Notes: generated from the sequence alone by a model not told the origin. DNA of 64,000 nt from Corallococcus soli (GCF_014930455.1 NZ_JAAIYO010000001.1:1612001-1676000), one strand, 5' to 3'. Shown: positions 54,854-64,000, numbered from the stretch's first letter. Numbers and translations: made by a program.

Positions 54854-57800
54854 ATGTCATTGCTTCCAGGAGCTCCCTTGCCCCCCACGCCCCCGTCCGC
54901 CCTGGTGACAGGAACCGAATACGAGCGCCTGCTCTCCAGCCTCCGCCTGAAGAGTCCCTGGGCGCTCGAGGGCCACACCCCGGAGGAGGTGCTCAGGGGG
55001 ATGGACAGCGGGGCGCAGGCTGCCCGCGTGCAGGGTGGAAGGGTCGACCATGGACCGTGGCGCTCGGTGGTGGACGTCATCGCCGCGCAGTGCCGGCGGC
55101 ATGCCGACCGCGTCGCGCTCTCGGATGGGGCCTCTGAAACCACCTATGCGCGGCTGGAGGCGCGGACCCGTGCCCTGGCAGCCAGCCTGCGGGCCCGGGG
55201 CATCGGGCGCGGAGACGTGGTCGCGGTGGTGCTGGAGCGCGGCCCTGCCTTCGTCGAACTCGCCATCGCGGTCTGGCGCGTGGGTGCGGCCTATCTGCCC
55301 CTGGCACCGTCACATCCCCAGGCGTGGCGCGAGGACATCCTTCGCAGGGTCGGCGCGGCGCTCGTGGTGGGCTCGCCCGCCAGCGAGGTGCCGGGGGTGC
55401 CCTTCCTGGTGCCGGAGGCCGACATGGGCTCCGGCGTGGCGGCCGTGGAGGACACGGCGCTGGTCCCGGAGGATCTCGCGTACATCATCTGCACGTCGGG
55501 TTCGACGGGCGAGCCCAAGCTGGTGATGACCGAGCATCGCGGCGTCGCCAACCTCCTCCATGCGCAGCGGGACTTCCTGGGCGCGTTGGGGCCCGACACG
55601 CGGGTGTTGCAGTTCTTCCACCCGTCGTTCGATGCCTCCCTGTTCGACCTGCTGATGGCGCTGCCCAACGGAGGGCGGCTGGAGACCTTGGACGCATCGC
55701 CGCTCTCCGGAGCGCCGCTGGCCCAGGTGCTGGTGGACCGGCGCATCACCCACGCGGTGCTGCCCGCGACGGTCCTGCGCACGCTGCAACCGGGCGGCTT
55801 CCCCGACCTCCAGGTGGTGATGAGCACCGGGGACGTGTGCCTTCCGGAGACGGCCCGGCAGTGGGGCGCGCACCACCGCTTCGTCAACGGCTATGGCCCG
55901 ACGGAGGTGACGGTGGCCAGCACGCTCCAGGCGGTGCACGCAGTGGAAGGCGAGCGCGTGCCCATCGGCCGCCCCCTCTCCAACGACCACGTGGTCATCC
56001 TCGATGAGCACCTGCGCCCCGTCCCCGACGGGGTGCCGGGCGAGCTGTGCATTGGCGGGGAAGGGGTCGGGCGCGGGTATCTGGGCAGGCCCGCCCTCAC
56101 CGCCGAGCGGTTCATTCCGGATGCGTTCGGTCCGGTGCCGGGAGGGCGGCTGTACCGCAGCGGCGACCTGGGCCGGTGGTTGCCGGATGGCGCGCTGGAG
56201 TTCCTGGGCCGGCGCGACGACCAGGTGAAGATTCGCGGGGCGCGCATCGAGCTGGGTCAGGTGGAAGCGGCCCTGGCCGCGCTGCCGGACGTGCGGGACG
56301 CGGTCGCCCTCATCGACGACACGCGGGAGCGCCTGCTGGGCTACGTGATGCCCGTCACCGGCGCGGCCCTGTCCGGCGACGCGGTGCGCGCGGAGCTTCG
56401 CCGCCGGCTGCCCGGCTACCTGGTGCCGGATGTCGTGGTCGTGGTGGAGGCCTGGCCCCTGAACACCAGCGGCAAGGTGGACCGCTCGCGGCTGCCCAGG
56501 CCTCCACGCGCGGAGCGGACGGACTACCAGCCGCCGGAGTCGCCTGTCGAAGCGGCGCTGGCGGGCATCGCCGCGGCGCTGCTGGGGATGGAGCGGGTGG
56601 GGCGTGATGACAACCTGTTCGAGCTGGGAGGGCACTCGTTGTTCGCCACCCAGCTCGTGGCCCGGGTGCGACGCTTGCTGGGTGCGCAGTTGGAATTGAG
56701 CGCGGTGCTCCAGGCCCCCTCGGTGGCCCGGCTCGCGGCGGGCTTGAAGGAGGCGCGGGGTGGGGTGGACCTGGGCCCTCGGGGAGGCGCGGCGGGGATG
56801 GCGCTCGCGCCTTCGTTTGGCCAGGAGCGCGTGTGGTTGATGCACAAGCTCAACCCGGACGCGCGGGCCTACCACACGCAGGCGGTGTTCCGTCTCGCGG
56901 GCGCGCTGGACCTGGCCGCGCTGCACGCGAGCCTCACCGACATCGTCCGGCGCCACGACGTGATGCGCACCCGCTTCCCCGAAGTGGATGGGGAGCTGCG
57001 GTGTGAACTGGAGTCCCCCTGGGAGGTGGAGGTCCCTCTCCAGGACTTCAGCGGCGTGGACGCAGCGCTGTTGGCGACCCGCGTGGGCGACGCCGTCCGG
57101 GACGCGGTGCAGGCCCCGTTCGCGCTCGCCGAAGGCCGGCCCTTCCGCTGGCGGTTGTTGCGCCTGGGCGCGGAGGAGCACGTCTTCGTGCACGTCGAAC
57201 ACCACATCGTGCACGACGGCTGGTCCTTCAATGTCTTCGTGCGCGAGCTGCTCAACGGCTACGCCGAACACGTCCGCCACGGTCAGGTGCGACGCCCCGC
57301 GCTGGCGGTGCAGTACTACGACTACGCGCGCTGGCAGCGCGAGTGGGTGGGCACCGAAGCCGCCGCCGCGCAGCGCCGCTTCTGGCGTCAGGAGTTGGAA
57401 GGCGCGGAGACCCGGCTCCAGCTCCCCCGCCGCGCGGCTCCGGGAGGAAGACGGTTCCGTGGGGTGGCGCCCCGGGTGGAGCTGGACGGCGACCTCGCGC
57501 GTCGCCTCCAGGCCCTGGCGGACCGCCACCACACGTCCCTCTTCACCACGCTGCTCTCCGCGTTCTTCGTCCTCCTGCATCGGTACACCGGCTCCCGGGA
57601 TCTCCTCGTCGGCTCCTCGGTCGCCAACCGGCGCTGGCAGGACACCGAGGGCATGCTGGGCATGTTCGTCAACACGATCGTGCTGCGCGGGCGGCTGGAC
57701 GGGGACCCCTCATTCGAGGCGTTCCTGGCGCGGATGCAGCGCACCACGCTGGAGGTCTACGACCACCAGGAGCTGCCCTATGAGCATATCTTCGCGGAGT

Positions 57801-60025
57801 CGCCCGCGCGGCATCAGGGGGGGCTCAACCCGTTGATCCAGACGATGTTCAGCTTCCACGACTCGTCGGTGGGCACGCTCGACGCGTCGCCGCTGGACGT
57901 CACGTTCGTGGAGGGCCTGGGCAACGGTTCGGCCAAGTTCGAGCTGTCCGTCGTCGCGGTGCCGCTCTACGCCGAACCGGGGCACATCCAACGGCTGGCC
58001 GGGGACGTGGTGAGCGTTCCCCGCTCGGAGGCCCCCGTGCGCTCCAGTCCCCGCGCCTCGCTGAGTGGCATCCTGCTGTCGTGGGAGTTCGACTCCGACC
58101 TCTTCGAGGACTTCTTCATCACCGGGATGTTGTCCGCCTACCAGCAACTGCTGCGCTCCATCACCGAAGCGCCGGACACGCGCGTGTCCAGGCTGTCGCT
58201 GCTGAACGACGCGGACCGGCGCGCGCTCATCAGCGTGGGTCCAGGCCAGGAGGCCCCCACGTACCGGGTGACGGAGTTGTTCGCCCAATGGACCCGCCGC
58301 GCGCCCGATGCTCCCGCTGTGAAGTCCGGCGACTGCGTGCTGACCTATGCCGAACTGACGCAGCGGGCGGAGCACCTGGCGCACCACCTGCGCGGGCTGG
58401 GCGTGGGCCGTGAGTCGCTGGTCGCGCTGTGTCTTCCGCGCTCGGCGGAGCTGGTCGTCGCCCAGTTGGGAATCCTCATGGCGGGGGCGGCCTTCTTGTC
58501 GCTGGATCCGGGCGCGCCTCCTGCCTGGCTGGAGCCGCTCATGCAGGATGCCGGAGCGCGCGTCCTGGTCACGACGGCGGCGCTGGCGGGCCGGCTCACG
58601 GGCCTCCCCACCGTTGTCTTGGAGGAACTGCCCCCGGTGTCCTCCGGACCGCCGCTGCCCGCCGGGAGTCCATCGGATCTCGCCTACGTCCTCTATACGT
58701 CCGGGTCGACAGGCAGACCCAAGGGCGTTCAGGTCGAGCATCGCTCGGCCGTGTCATTCGCGTACCGGACGGCCCTGGCCGAGGACCTGGGACCGGGCAA
58801 GATGATGCTGGCGATGGCATCGGTCTCCTTCGACATGTCGGTGCTGGAGGTCTGGGGCGCGCTGCTCAACGGCGCCGCGGTCCACTTCCTGCCGCCGGGC
58901 TGGGACGTGCCAGGGCTGGCCCGGTGCCTCATCGAGCAGGGCATCACGCATGCGGCGATTGCTCCCGTGGTGCTGTCCCGGTTGGCGGCCGAAGCCCCGG
59001 AGGCCCTCGCCGCGCTGGAGCGCGTGGTGGTGGGAGGGGACGTCTTTCCCGTGGAGGCGTTCCGCACGCTCCAGCGCGGAGGCTTCACGAAGGTGACGAA
59101 CGGCTATGGCCCCACGGAGTGCACCGTCATGGTCAGCGGCCACCGGCTCGACGACGGGCTGGACCCCGAAGCGACCCACGTGCCCATCGGGCGACCGCTG
59201 TTCAATGCCCACCTCGTGGTGCTCGACGCGCACGGGCAGGTGGCTCCACCGGGGGCGGTGGGGGAGATCTGCATCGGTGGGGCCGGTGTCGCGCGGGGCT
59301 ACCGCGACCAGCCGCACCTCACCGCCGAGCGGTTCGTGCCGGATGGCTTCGGGCCCCATCCCGGCGCGCGGCTCTATCGCAGCGGGGACCTGGGCCGGTG
59401 GTTGCCCGGAGGTGTCATCGAGTTCCTGGGCCGCCGTGATGAACAGGTGAAGGTCCGGGGCTTCCGGGTGGAGCTGGCCGAAGTGCGAGCCGCCCTGGCC
59501 GGGCATCCCGGCGTGGCGGACACCCTCGCCGTCGTCGACACCCGGGGGGAGGAGGCGCGCCTCATGGGTTATGTCGTGGCCGGGCCGGGAACCCCGGTGT
59601 CGGCGCAGGCCGTGCGCGAGGACCTGGCGCGCAGGCTGCCGGCGCATCTGGTGCCTTCGGAGGTCGTGGTCCTGGAGTCCTGGCCGCTGACCCCGAATGG
59701 GAAGGTGGACCGCTCGCGGCTGCCCGCGACCGACCGGCGCCCGGACGCGCCCTACACGGCGCCGAGCACCGATGCCGAGGTCCGCGTCGCTGCGGTGGTC
59801 TCCGAGCTCCTGGGCGTGAGCCGGGTGGATGTCCATGAGAGCCTGCTCGCGCTCGGCATGCATTCGTTGCAGGCGATGCGACTGGCCTCGCGGCTGAGCC
59901 GGATGGTGGGACGGGAGGTTGGGCTCGCCACGATCCTCACCGGGCCGACCATCGCGCAGCTGGCCGCCGCGCTCACCGAGGCCCCGGTCGCGAAGCCGCT
60001 CATCAAGAGGCTGCCACGCGCATGA
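54854..60025 (+). CDS. Nonribosomal peptide synthetase, A-T-C-A-T
   Basis: A 1723-residue two-module NRPS. A1 (about 60-555) has TSGSTGEPKLVMTEH and NGYGPTEVTV; T1 carries the phosphopantetheine Ser595 (FELGGHSL). The C domain (about 650-1110) has intact HHIVHDG at 783-789, so it can form the peptide bond. A2 (about 1135-1615) has TSGSTGRPKGVQVEH and NGYGPTECTV; T2 has Ser1671 in LGMHSLQAM. By hand alignment to GrsA the pocket residues are roughly D-A-F-V-M-T-G-V-A-K for A1 and D-M-L-A-V-G-G-V-M-K for A2, matching no code I know. No TE or reductase. ATG 54854; TTG 54878 has a better ribosome site (AGGAG 5 bases upstream). The end overlaps the next gene (ATGA). Confidence 0.93.
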   Translation: MSLLPGAPLPPTPPSALVTGTEYERLLSSLRLKSPWALEGHTPEEVLRGMDSGAQAARVQGGRVDHGPWRSVVDVIAAQCRRHADRVALSDGASETTYARLEARTRALAASLRARGIGRGDVVAVVLERGPAFVELAIAVWRVGAAYLPLAPSHPQAWREDILRRVGAALVVGSPASEVPGVPFLVPEADMGSGVAAVEDTALVPEDLAYIICTSGSTGEPKLVMTEHRGVANLLHAQRDFLGALGPDTRVLQFFHPSFDASLFDLLMALPNGGRLETLDASPLSGAPLAQVLVDRRITHAVLPATVLRTLQPGGFPDLQVVMSTGDVCLPETARQWGAHHRFVNGYGPTEVTVASTLQAVHAVEGERVPIGRPLSNDHVVILDEHLRPVPDGVPGELCIGGEGVGRGYLGRPALTAERFIPDAFGPVPGGRLYRSGDLGRWLPDGALEFLGRRDDQVKIRGARIELGQVEAALAALPDVRDAVALIDDTRERLLGYVMPVTGAALSGDAVRAELRRRLPGYLVPDVVVVVEAWPLNTSGKVDRSRLPRPPRAERTDYQPPESPVEAALAGIAAALLGMERVGRDDNLFELGGHSLFATQLVARVRRLLGAQLELSAVLQAPSVARLAAGLKEARGGVDLGPRGGAAGMALAPSFGQERVWLMHKLNPDARAYHTQAVFRLAGALDLAALHASLTDIVRRHDVMRTRFPEVDGELRCELESPWEVEVPLQDFSGVDAALLATRVGDAVRDAVQAPFALAEGRPFRWRLLRLGAEEHVFVHVEHHIVHDGWSFNVFVRELLNGYAEHVRHGQVRRPALAVQYYDYARWQREWVGTEAAAAQRRFWRQELEGAETRLQLPRRAAPGGRRFRGVAPRVELDGDLARRLQALADRHHTSLFTTLLSAFFVLLHRYTGSRDLLVGSSVANRRWQDTEGMLGMFVNTIVLRGRLDGDPSFEAFLARMQRTTLEVYDHQELPYEHIFAESPARHQGGLNPLIQTMFSFHDSSVGTLDASPLDVTFVEGLGNGSAKFELSVVAVPLYAEPGHIQRLAGDVVSVPRSEAPVRSSPRASLSGILLSWEFDSDLFEDFFITGMLSAYQQLLRSITEAPDTRVSRLSLLNDADRRALISVGPGQEAPTYRVTELFAQWTRRAPDAPAVKSGDCVLTYAELTQRAEHLAHHLRGLGVGRESLVALCLPRSAELVVAQLGILMAGAAFLSLDPGAPPAWLEPLMQDAGARVLVTTAALAGRLTGLPTVVLEELPPVSSGPPLPAGSPSDLAYVLYTSGSTGRPKGVQVEHRSAVSFAYRTALAEDLGPGKMMLAMASVSFDMSVLEVWGALLNGAAVHFLPPGWDVPGLARCLIEQGITHAAIAPVVLSRLAAEAPEALAALERVVVGGDVFPVEAFRTLQRGGFTKVTNGYGPTECTVMVSGHRLDDGLDPEATHVPIGRPLFNAHLVVLDAHGQVAPPGAVGEICIGGAGVARGYRDQPHLTAERFVPDGFGPHPGARLYRSGDLGRWLPGGVIEFLGRRDEQVKVRGFRVELAEVRAALAGHPGVADTLAVVDTRGEEARLMGYVVAGPGTPVSAQAVREDLARRLPAHLVPSEVVVLESWPLTPNGKVDRSRLPATDRRPDAPYTAPSTDAEVRVAAVVSELLGVSRVDVHESLLALGMHSLQAMRLASRLSRMVGREVGLATILTGPTIAQLAAALTEAPVAKPLIKRLPRA

Positions 60026-61542
60026 CGACCGCGTTCCCGATGTCGTTCGCCCAGCAGCGGCTGTGCTTCCTGCACCGGATGGACCCCACCGGCGCGGCCC
60101 ACGCCACCGTTCGCTGCCACCGCGTGACGGGGCCCCTGGACCCGCGAGCCCTGCGGGAGGCCCTGGACGTGCTGGTGGCCCGACACGAACCGCTGCGCAC
60201 CGCCTTCCCGCTGGGGACGCGGCAGCAGGTGTCCGCGGAAGGGCGCGGGCACGTCCACGTCCACGTCCTGGAGGTCGCGACGGAGGCCGAGGCCCTGCGA
60301 CACGCGCACGAGGAGGCGGCCCGGCCGTTCGAGCTGGAGCACGGCCCCTTGCTGCGGCTCACCGTGATGCGGCTGGAGCCCCGGACGCACTTCCTCGTCT
60401 TCGCCGTGCACCTGCTGGTGGCGGACGGCGCGTCGCTCCAGGTCTTCACCGAGGAGCTGGCCATCGCGTACCGGGCGGCGCTCCTGGGGCAACCCACCGG
60501 CCTGCCCGAGCTGCCCGTGCAGTACGTGGACTGGGCCGCATGGCAGCGCGAGCAGCTCACCGCTGAGCGGCGCGAAGCGCTGTCGCGCCGGTGGAGGGAG
60601 CAGCTGTCGGGTGTCCCCCTGTTCCTGGACCTCGTCCCCCCGCGTCCCGTGCTGGGGCGGGGACGGCGCATGCACCGGGTGCTGCCCGCCGCCGTCGCCC
60701 ACGGCGTGCGCGCCCTCGCGAGCACCGAGCGTCAGACGGTGTTCACGGTGCTGGCCGCCGCCTGCGGCCTCGTGCTCGGGCACCGTGCGGGACGGGAGCA
60801 GGTGCTGCTAGGACTGGCCGTGGCCAACCGGGACCTGCCCGAAGTCGAGCGGGTGCTCGGGTTCTTCGTCAACACCGTCGTGCTCCAGGTGGACCTGCGC
60901 GGCGACCCCGACTTTCGCGAGCTGCTCACCCGGGTGGCGGCCGCCACGGTGGCTGCGTACGCGCACAAGGACCTGCCCTTCGAGCAGCTCGTCGCGGACC
61001 TGGCCCCGCCAAGAGACCCGACGCGGTCTCCCGTCGTCCAGGTCAACTTCGCCTACCATCCGGCAGGCACGGCGGGAGCACTGTCATTGCACGGCTGCGA
61101 GGTGACGGAGTTCCTGCTGGACCTCCCCTCCGCGAAGTTCGAGCTCACCCTCCGGGTGGAGGAGCGCTCCGACGGCCCATACACCGTGTGGGCCGAATTC
61201 GATGAGAGCCTCTTCAACCCTGCCTTCATCGACGGGCTGCTCGCGGCCTACGAGGACGTCCTGCGGACCGCGACCCCCCATGCGCGGACATCGCCTCCGC
61301 GCTCCCCGGTGGAGGCGAGGGCACAACACCTCAGCCGCATCTTCGCTGACGTGCTGAAGGTCGACTCGGTCGCTCCGGACGACGACTTCTTCCAGCGCGG
61401 CGGCCATTCCTTGCAGCTTGTCGAGGTCGCGGCCCGGATCCGGAGCGAAATGGGCCAGGACCTCAGCCTGCGCGAGCTGTACCAGCACCCCACCGTGGCG
61501 GGCGCCGCTGCCCGGCTCGACCGAACAGGAGCACCCCGATGA
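60022..61542 (+). CDS. Stand-alone NRPS C*-T didomain with degenerate condensation motif
   Basis: A 506-residue protein. Residues about 5-430 are a condensation-domain fold (MSFAQQRLCFLHRMD, FVNTVVLQVDLRGDPDFREL, AYAHKDLPFEQLV). The active-site HHxxxDG reads HLLVADG at 130-136: the second, catalytic His is Leu131. Residues about 435-500 are a thiolation domain with Ser463 in FFQRGGHSLQLV. There is no adenylation domain, so the carrier must be loaded in trans or by transfer from the first protein. It overlaps both neighbours by 4 bp. The C fold is therefore more likely a docking or gatekeeping unit, as X domains recruit P450s in glycopeptide lines, than a condensing enzyme. Confidence 0.9.
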   Translation: MTTAFPMSFAQQRLCFLHRMDPTGAAHATVRCHRVTGPLDPRALREALDVLVARHEPLRTAFPLGTRQQVSAEGRGHVHVHVLEVATEAEALRHAHEEAARPFELEHGPLLRLTVMRLEPRTHFLVFAVHLLVADGASLQVFTEELAIAYRAALLGQPTGLPELPVQYVDWAAWQREQLTAERREALSRRWREQLSGVPLFLDLVPPRPVLGRGRRMHRVLPAAVAHGVRALASTERQTVFTVLAAACGLVLGHRAGREQVLLGLAVANRDLPEVERVLGFFVNTVVLQVDLRGDPDFRELLTRVAAATVAAYAHKDLPFEQLVADLAPPRDPTRSPVVQVNFAYHPAGTAGALSLHGCEVTEFLLDLPSAKFELTLRVEERSDGPYTVWAEFDESLFNPAFIDGLLAAYEDVLRTATPHARTSPPRSPVEARAQHLSRIFADVLKVDSVAPDDDFFQRGGHSLQLVEVAARIRSEMGQDLSLRELYQHPTVAGAAARLDRTGAPR

Positions 61543-62738
61543 GCCCTTCCTATCCCTTCCCCAAGGACTGGAGCCTCCCGCTGGAGCCTCCCGCTGAATA
61601 CAAGCGGCTGCGGCAGGAGGCCCCGGTCTGCCCCGTGCGGTTGTGGGACGGCAACACGCCGTGGCTGGTGAGTCGCTACAACGACGTGTTGGCAGTCTTG
61701 GGAGACCCCCGGCTGGTCGTGGACTCCACGCTGCCGGGGTTCCCGCAGCTGTCGCCCGCGGCGGTGGCACGGCAGGGGAGGCCGCTGCCCTTCTTCCTGC
61801 GCCCGGATGCGGAGTACCGGGTGCAGCGGGCCATGCTCGTGCAGGAGTTCATGCCCCGGCGGATGGAGGCCCTGAGGCCGCGCATCCAGGCCACCGTGGA
61901 CGCGGCGCTCGACGCGATGCTGGCCGGCCCTAAACCGGCGGACCTGATGTCAGCGGTCGCGCTTCCTGTCGCCCTGCAAGTCATTGGCGAGTTGCTCGGC
62001 GTGCCCCATGACGGCGCTGACGACCTGCACGTCCTCAGTCGGACCGTCGGCTCCCGCGCGTCCTCCCGCGAGGAGGCGAGGGCGGCCCTGATGGCCCTGG
62101 ATGACTTCTTCCTGCGGTTGGTGGAGGCGAACCTGCGCGAGCCTGGCGACACGCTCATCGGTCGCGTCGTCACGGAGCAGGTGGCGACGGGAAGGCTGAG
62201 CCCTCCGGACGCGGCCTCCCTGTTCCACTCGCTGTACTACGCCGGGCACGGACCGTCCGCGTACATGTTCGGCCTGGGGACGCTGGCGCTGCTGCTCCAC
62301 CCCGAGCAGCTCGGGAAGTTCCGTGAGATGGAGGACCCCGCCGCCATCACCGCGGCGGTCCAGGAGCTCCTGCGCTTCGTCAATGTCTCCCATCTCGCCC
62401 GGCAGCGCGTCGCCACGGAGGACGTCACCGTGGGCGGCCAGCTCATTCGCGCCGGGGAGGGCATCCTCGCGCAGCCGGACTCCGCCAACCGCGACGGAAC
62501 GGTCTTCGAGGAGCCGGACCGTCTGGACCTCCACCGGGAAGCGCACCGCAACTTCGCCTTCGGCCATGGCCTCCACCTGTGCACGGGGCGCGCGCTGGCC
62601 CTCATCGAGTTCGAGGTGGTGTTCAAGACGCTGTTCCAGCGCATCCCCACGTTGCGGCTGGCCGTGCCGCTGGAGGAGATCCGCTTCAAGAAGGATGAGA
62701 ACCTGCTCGGCGTGCACGAACTGCCGCTCACCTGGTGA
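61539..62738 (+). CDS. Cytochrome P450 without the acid-alcohol pair
   Basis: A 399-residue bacterial class I P450. The haem loop FAFGHGLHLCTGRALALIEF carries the thiolate Cys348; the K-helix ExxR is in VQELLRFVN (Glu-Leu-Leu-Arg). The I-helix oxygen-activating motif, normally AGxE/DT, reads AGHGPSA at 235-241: Gly238 replaces the acid and Pro239 the Thr. It starts with an ATGA overlap on the C*-T gene, so it is made together with that protein and probably modifies an aminoacyl or peptidyl group on its carrier. The altered I-helix suggests an unusual reaction such as coupling, peroxide use or substrate-assisted protonation. Redox partners are not nearby. Confidence 0.93.
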   Translation: MSPSYPFPKDWSLPLEPPAEYKRLRQEAPVCPVRLWDGNTPWLVSRYNDVLAVLGDPRLVVDSTLPGFPQLSPAAVARQGRPLPFFLRPDAEYRVQRAMLVQEFMPRRMEALRPRIQATVDAALDAMLAGPKPADLMSAVALPVALQVIGELLGVPHDGADDLHVLSRTVGSRASSREEARAALMALDDFFLRLVEANLREPGDTLIGRVVTEQVATGRLSPPDAASLFHSLYYAGHGPSAYMFGLGTLALLLHPEQLGKFREMEDPAAITAAVQELLRFVNVSHLARQRVATEDVTVGGQLIRAGEGILAQPDSANRDGTVFEEPDRLDLHREAHRNFAFGHGLHLCTGRALALIEFEVVFKTLFQRIPTLRLAVPLEEIRFKKDENLLGVHELPLTW

Positions 62739-62837
62739 CCCGCTTCCCTCGACTCCCCTCGACGACCGCGAGCATGATCTCTTGATACATCCCCGCAGGT
62801 GCAGCGGGCCTCCGGAGACTGAAGTAAGAAATGTTGG

Positions 62838-64000
62838 ATGCACTTGCTCCGCGCCTTTCTTCCCCCTGCTTCGCTGTCGTCAGCCTTCCGTGTCACCGCC
62901 GCCCTGGGCCTGCTGTCCCTGGCGGCGGGTTGTGGACCCGAGTCGGCCAGTCCGTCGCCCGCCGTGACGCAGGCCGCACGGCCTCTCGTGGGGGCCACCC
63001 TCGCCGCCGCAGGTGAGTTCCCCTGGATGGCGTCCGTCCAGGACGTGACTGGAAACCACCTGTGTGGCGGCACCATCCTCAACGCCAACTGGGTGCTCAC
63101 CTCACGCCAGTGCGTGCTGGGCGCCCACACGCTGACGCCCCCGCATCGCAGCACCCTGCGCGTGGCGACGGGCGGCAACAGCCTGGCGATGATGAACTTC
63201 GTGGGGCAGGTGCGTCCGGTGGCGGATATCGTTCCGTTCCCGGGTTCGTGGGATGCGACGCAGGGGAGGGACGTGGCGCTCCTGCGGTTGATGACGCCAC
63301 TGACGCTGGATGGCACCTCCGTGGCGGCCCTGCCGATAGCGACGTCGGCGGATGTGTCCGCCGGCTACACCGACCCGGGAGTCCTCGCGACGTTGTCGGG
63401 CTGGGGGCAGGCGGCCCCGGGCGGCGCCACGCCGGACATGTTGGAGAAGATGAGCGTTCCGCTGATGTCCAACGCGGATGCGTCCCTGGCGCTGGGGCAC
63501 CCCGTCACCGTGGACCAACTGGCGGCGGATGGCTCGGCGCAGGGCAATGCGTTCTGCACGGGGGATGTGGGCGGGCCGCTGGTGGTGGATGGGGTGAGCG
63601 GGAAGAAGCTGGTGGGAGTGGCCAGCTACAACCTGGGCTGCTCGGCGCCGGACATGTTCGCGCGGGCTTCGTCCTTCAAGTCATTCATCGACACCGTCAT
63701 TCCCCTGTATCGGGTCGCGCCCCGTTCAACGAGGCAGTTCGTGAGCGCACCCCAGGGAGGATGGAACCACTCTTCCATCACCCTGCCGGGGGGACACGCC
63801 GTGTTCACCGTGTCGCTCCAGGAAGGCACGGGTGATGCCACCCTCTACGTGCGCTACGGCGCGACACCGACGCTGACGGACTACACCTGCCGCTCCTATA
63901 CCGTGGGCAACAAGGAGTATTGCTCCTTCTTCTATCCAAGCAGGGGCAACTGGCACATCTCCGTGTACGGAGAAACCGCTGTCACCAATGTCACCGTGCT
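62838..64000 (+). CDS. Trypsin-like lipoprotein with His and Ser of the triad replaced (pseudoprotease), 3' end cut
   Basis: A frame open to the window end (at least 387 residues). Signal with lipobox (LGLLSLAAGCGPE), then an S1 chymotrypsin fold: GEFPWMASVQD, HLCGGTILNANWVLT, GRDVALLRLMTPL, ATLSGWGQA. The triad is His->Gln91 (LTSRQCV for the usual LTAAHCV), Asp145 kept, Ser->Val244 (CTGDVGGPLVV for GDSGGP). It should be inactive as a protease and may be a binding or inhibitor protein. From about residue 305 a PPC-like beta domain (GGHAVFTVSLQEGTGDATLY) begins. ATG 62838 is in the correct frame; an ATG at 62831 is in another. It follows the P450 by 99 bp, perhaps as a separate unit. Confidence 0.85.
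   Translation, partial: MHLLRAFLPPASLSSAFRVTAALGLLSLAAGCGPESASPSPAVTQAARPLVGATLAAAGEFPWMASVQDVTGNHLCGGTILNANWVLTSRQCVLGAHTLTPPHRSTLRVATGGNSLAMMNFVGQVRPVADIVPFPGSWDATQGRDVALLRLMTPLTLDGTSVAALPIATSADVSAGYTDPGVLATLSGWGQAAPGGATPDMLEKMSVPLMSNADASLALGHPVTVDQLAADGSAQGNAFCTGDVGGPLVVDGVSGKKLVGVASYNLGCSAPDMFARASSFKSFIDTVIPLYRVAPRSTRQFVSAPQGGWNHSSITLPGGHAVFTVSLQEGTGDATLYVRYGATPTLTDYTCRSYTVGNKEYCSFFYPSRGNWHISVYGETAVTNVTV

Overview
The window reads as chromosomal DNA of a GC-rich predatory, fruiting-type myxobacterium (Myxococcota; Corallococcus/Myxococcus-like). The reasons are very GC-rich codon use, many secreted lipoproteins with PA14, ADYC, LVIVD or papain-fold domains, an FHA sigma-54 activator translationally coupled to a giant Ser/Thr kinase, an RHS giant protein, and an NRPS/P450 locus. 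The genus is an inference; no rRNA or marker gene is present.

Layout. 0.1-6 kb: a GapN-like aldehyde dehydrogenase, then two 6-pyruvoyl-tetrahydropterin-synthase-fold enzymes (one with Glu in place of the catalytic Cys, one a near-textbook QueD) flanking a short-chain dehydrogenase; a two-PA14 lipoprotein; a GST. 6-14 kb: an FHA/sigma-54 enhancer-binding protein overlapping a 1404-residue kinase/nSTAND/formylglycine-generating-enzyme-like fusion, followed by an ADYC lipoprotein. 14-26.7 kb: ArsR plus SRPBCC/GyrI fusion with a palindromic operator, MarR plus homogentisate dioxygenase, an ADP-ribosyltransferase-like protein, an M4 protease with its emfourin inhibitor, an oxidoreductase, a lipase-like hydrolase, an O-methyltransferase and a matrixin-type protease. 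27-32.3 kb: a PQQ-type sugar dehydrogenase lipoprotein, a decayed tRNA-Asn-like sequence and HrpA.

32.3-49.4 kb is the accessory part. It holds an IS91-type transposase remnant, an AT-rich island on the minus strand (small basic protein, non-RD protein kinase, RNase H/RuvC-like protein, and a fourth ORF split by an IS66 element), a complete IS66 element with perfect 24-bp terminal repeats and an 8-bp target duplication, a 2407-residue SpvB/RHS protein ending in a papain-fold toxin-like domain, a block of gene fragments, an M3 peptidase lipoprotein and a collapsed IS3 element.

49.4-64 kb: a GH16 glucanase with PA14, a broken GH5 cellulase, an LVIVD beta-propeller that looks N-terminally truncated, a CapA-like phosphoesterase, then a translationally coupled biosynthetic operon: NRPS (A-T-C-A-T), stand-alone C*-T protein whose C domain lacks the catalytic His, and a cytochrome P450 lacking the acid-alcohol pair. 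The last gene, cut by the window edge, is a trypsin-like lipoprotein whose catalytic His and Ser are replaced (Gln and Val), i.e. a pseudoprotease.

The best candidates for undescribed biology are the non-RD kinase/RuvC-like island with its IS66-split partner, the C*-T/P450 pair, and the kinase whose activation loop carries about 165 extra residues with 63-bp tandem repeats.
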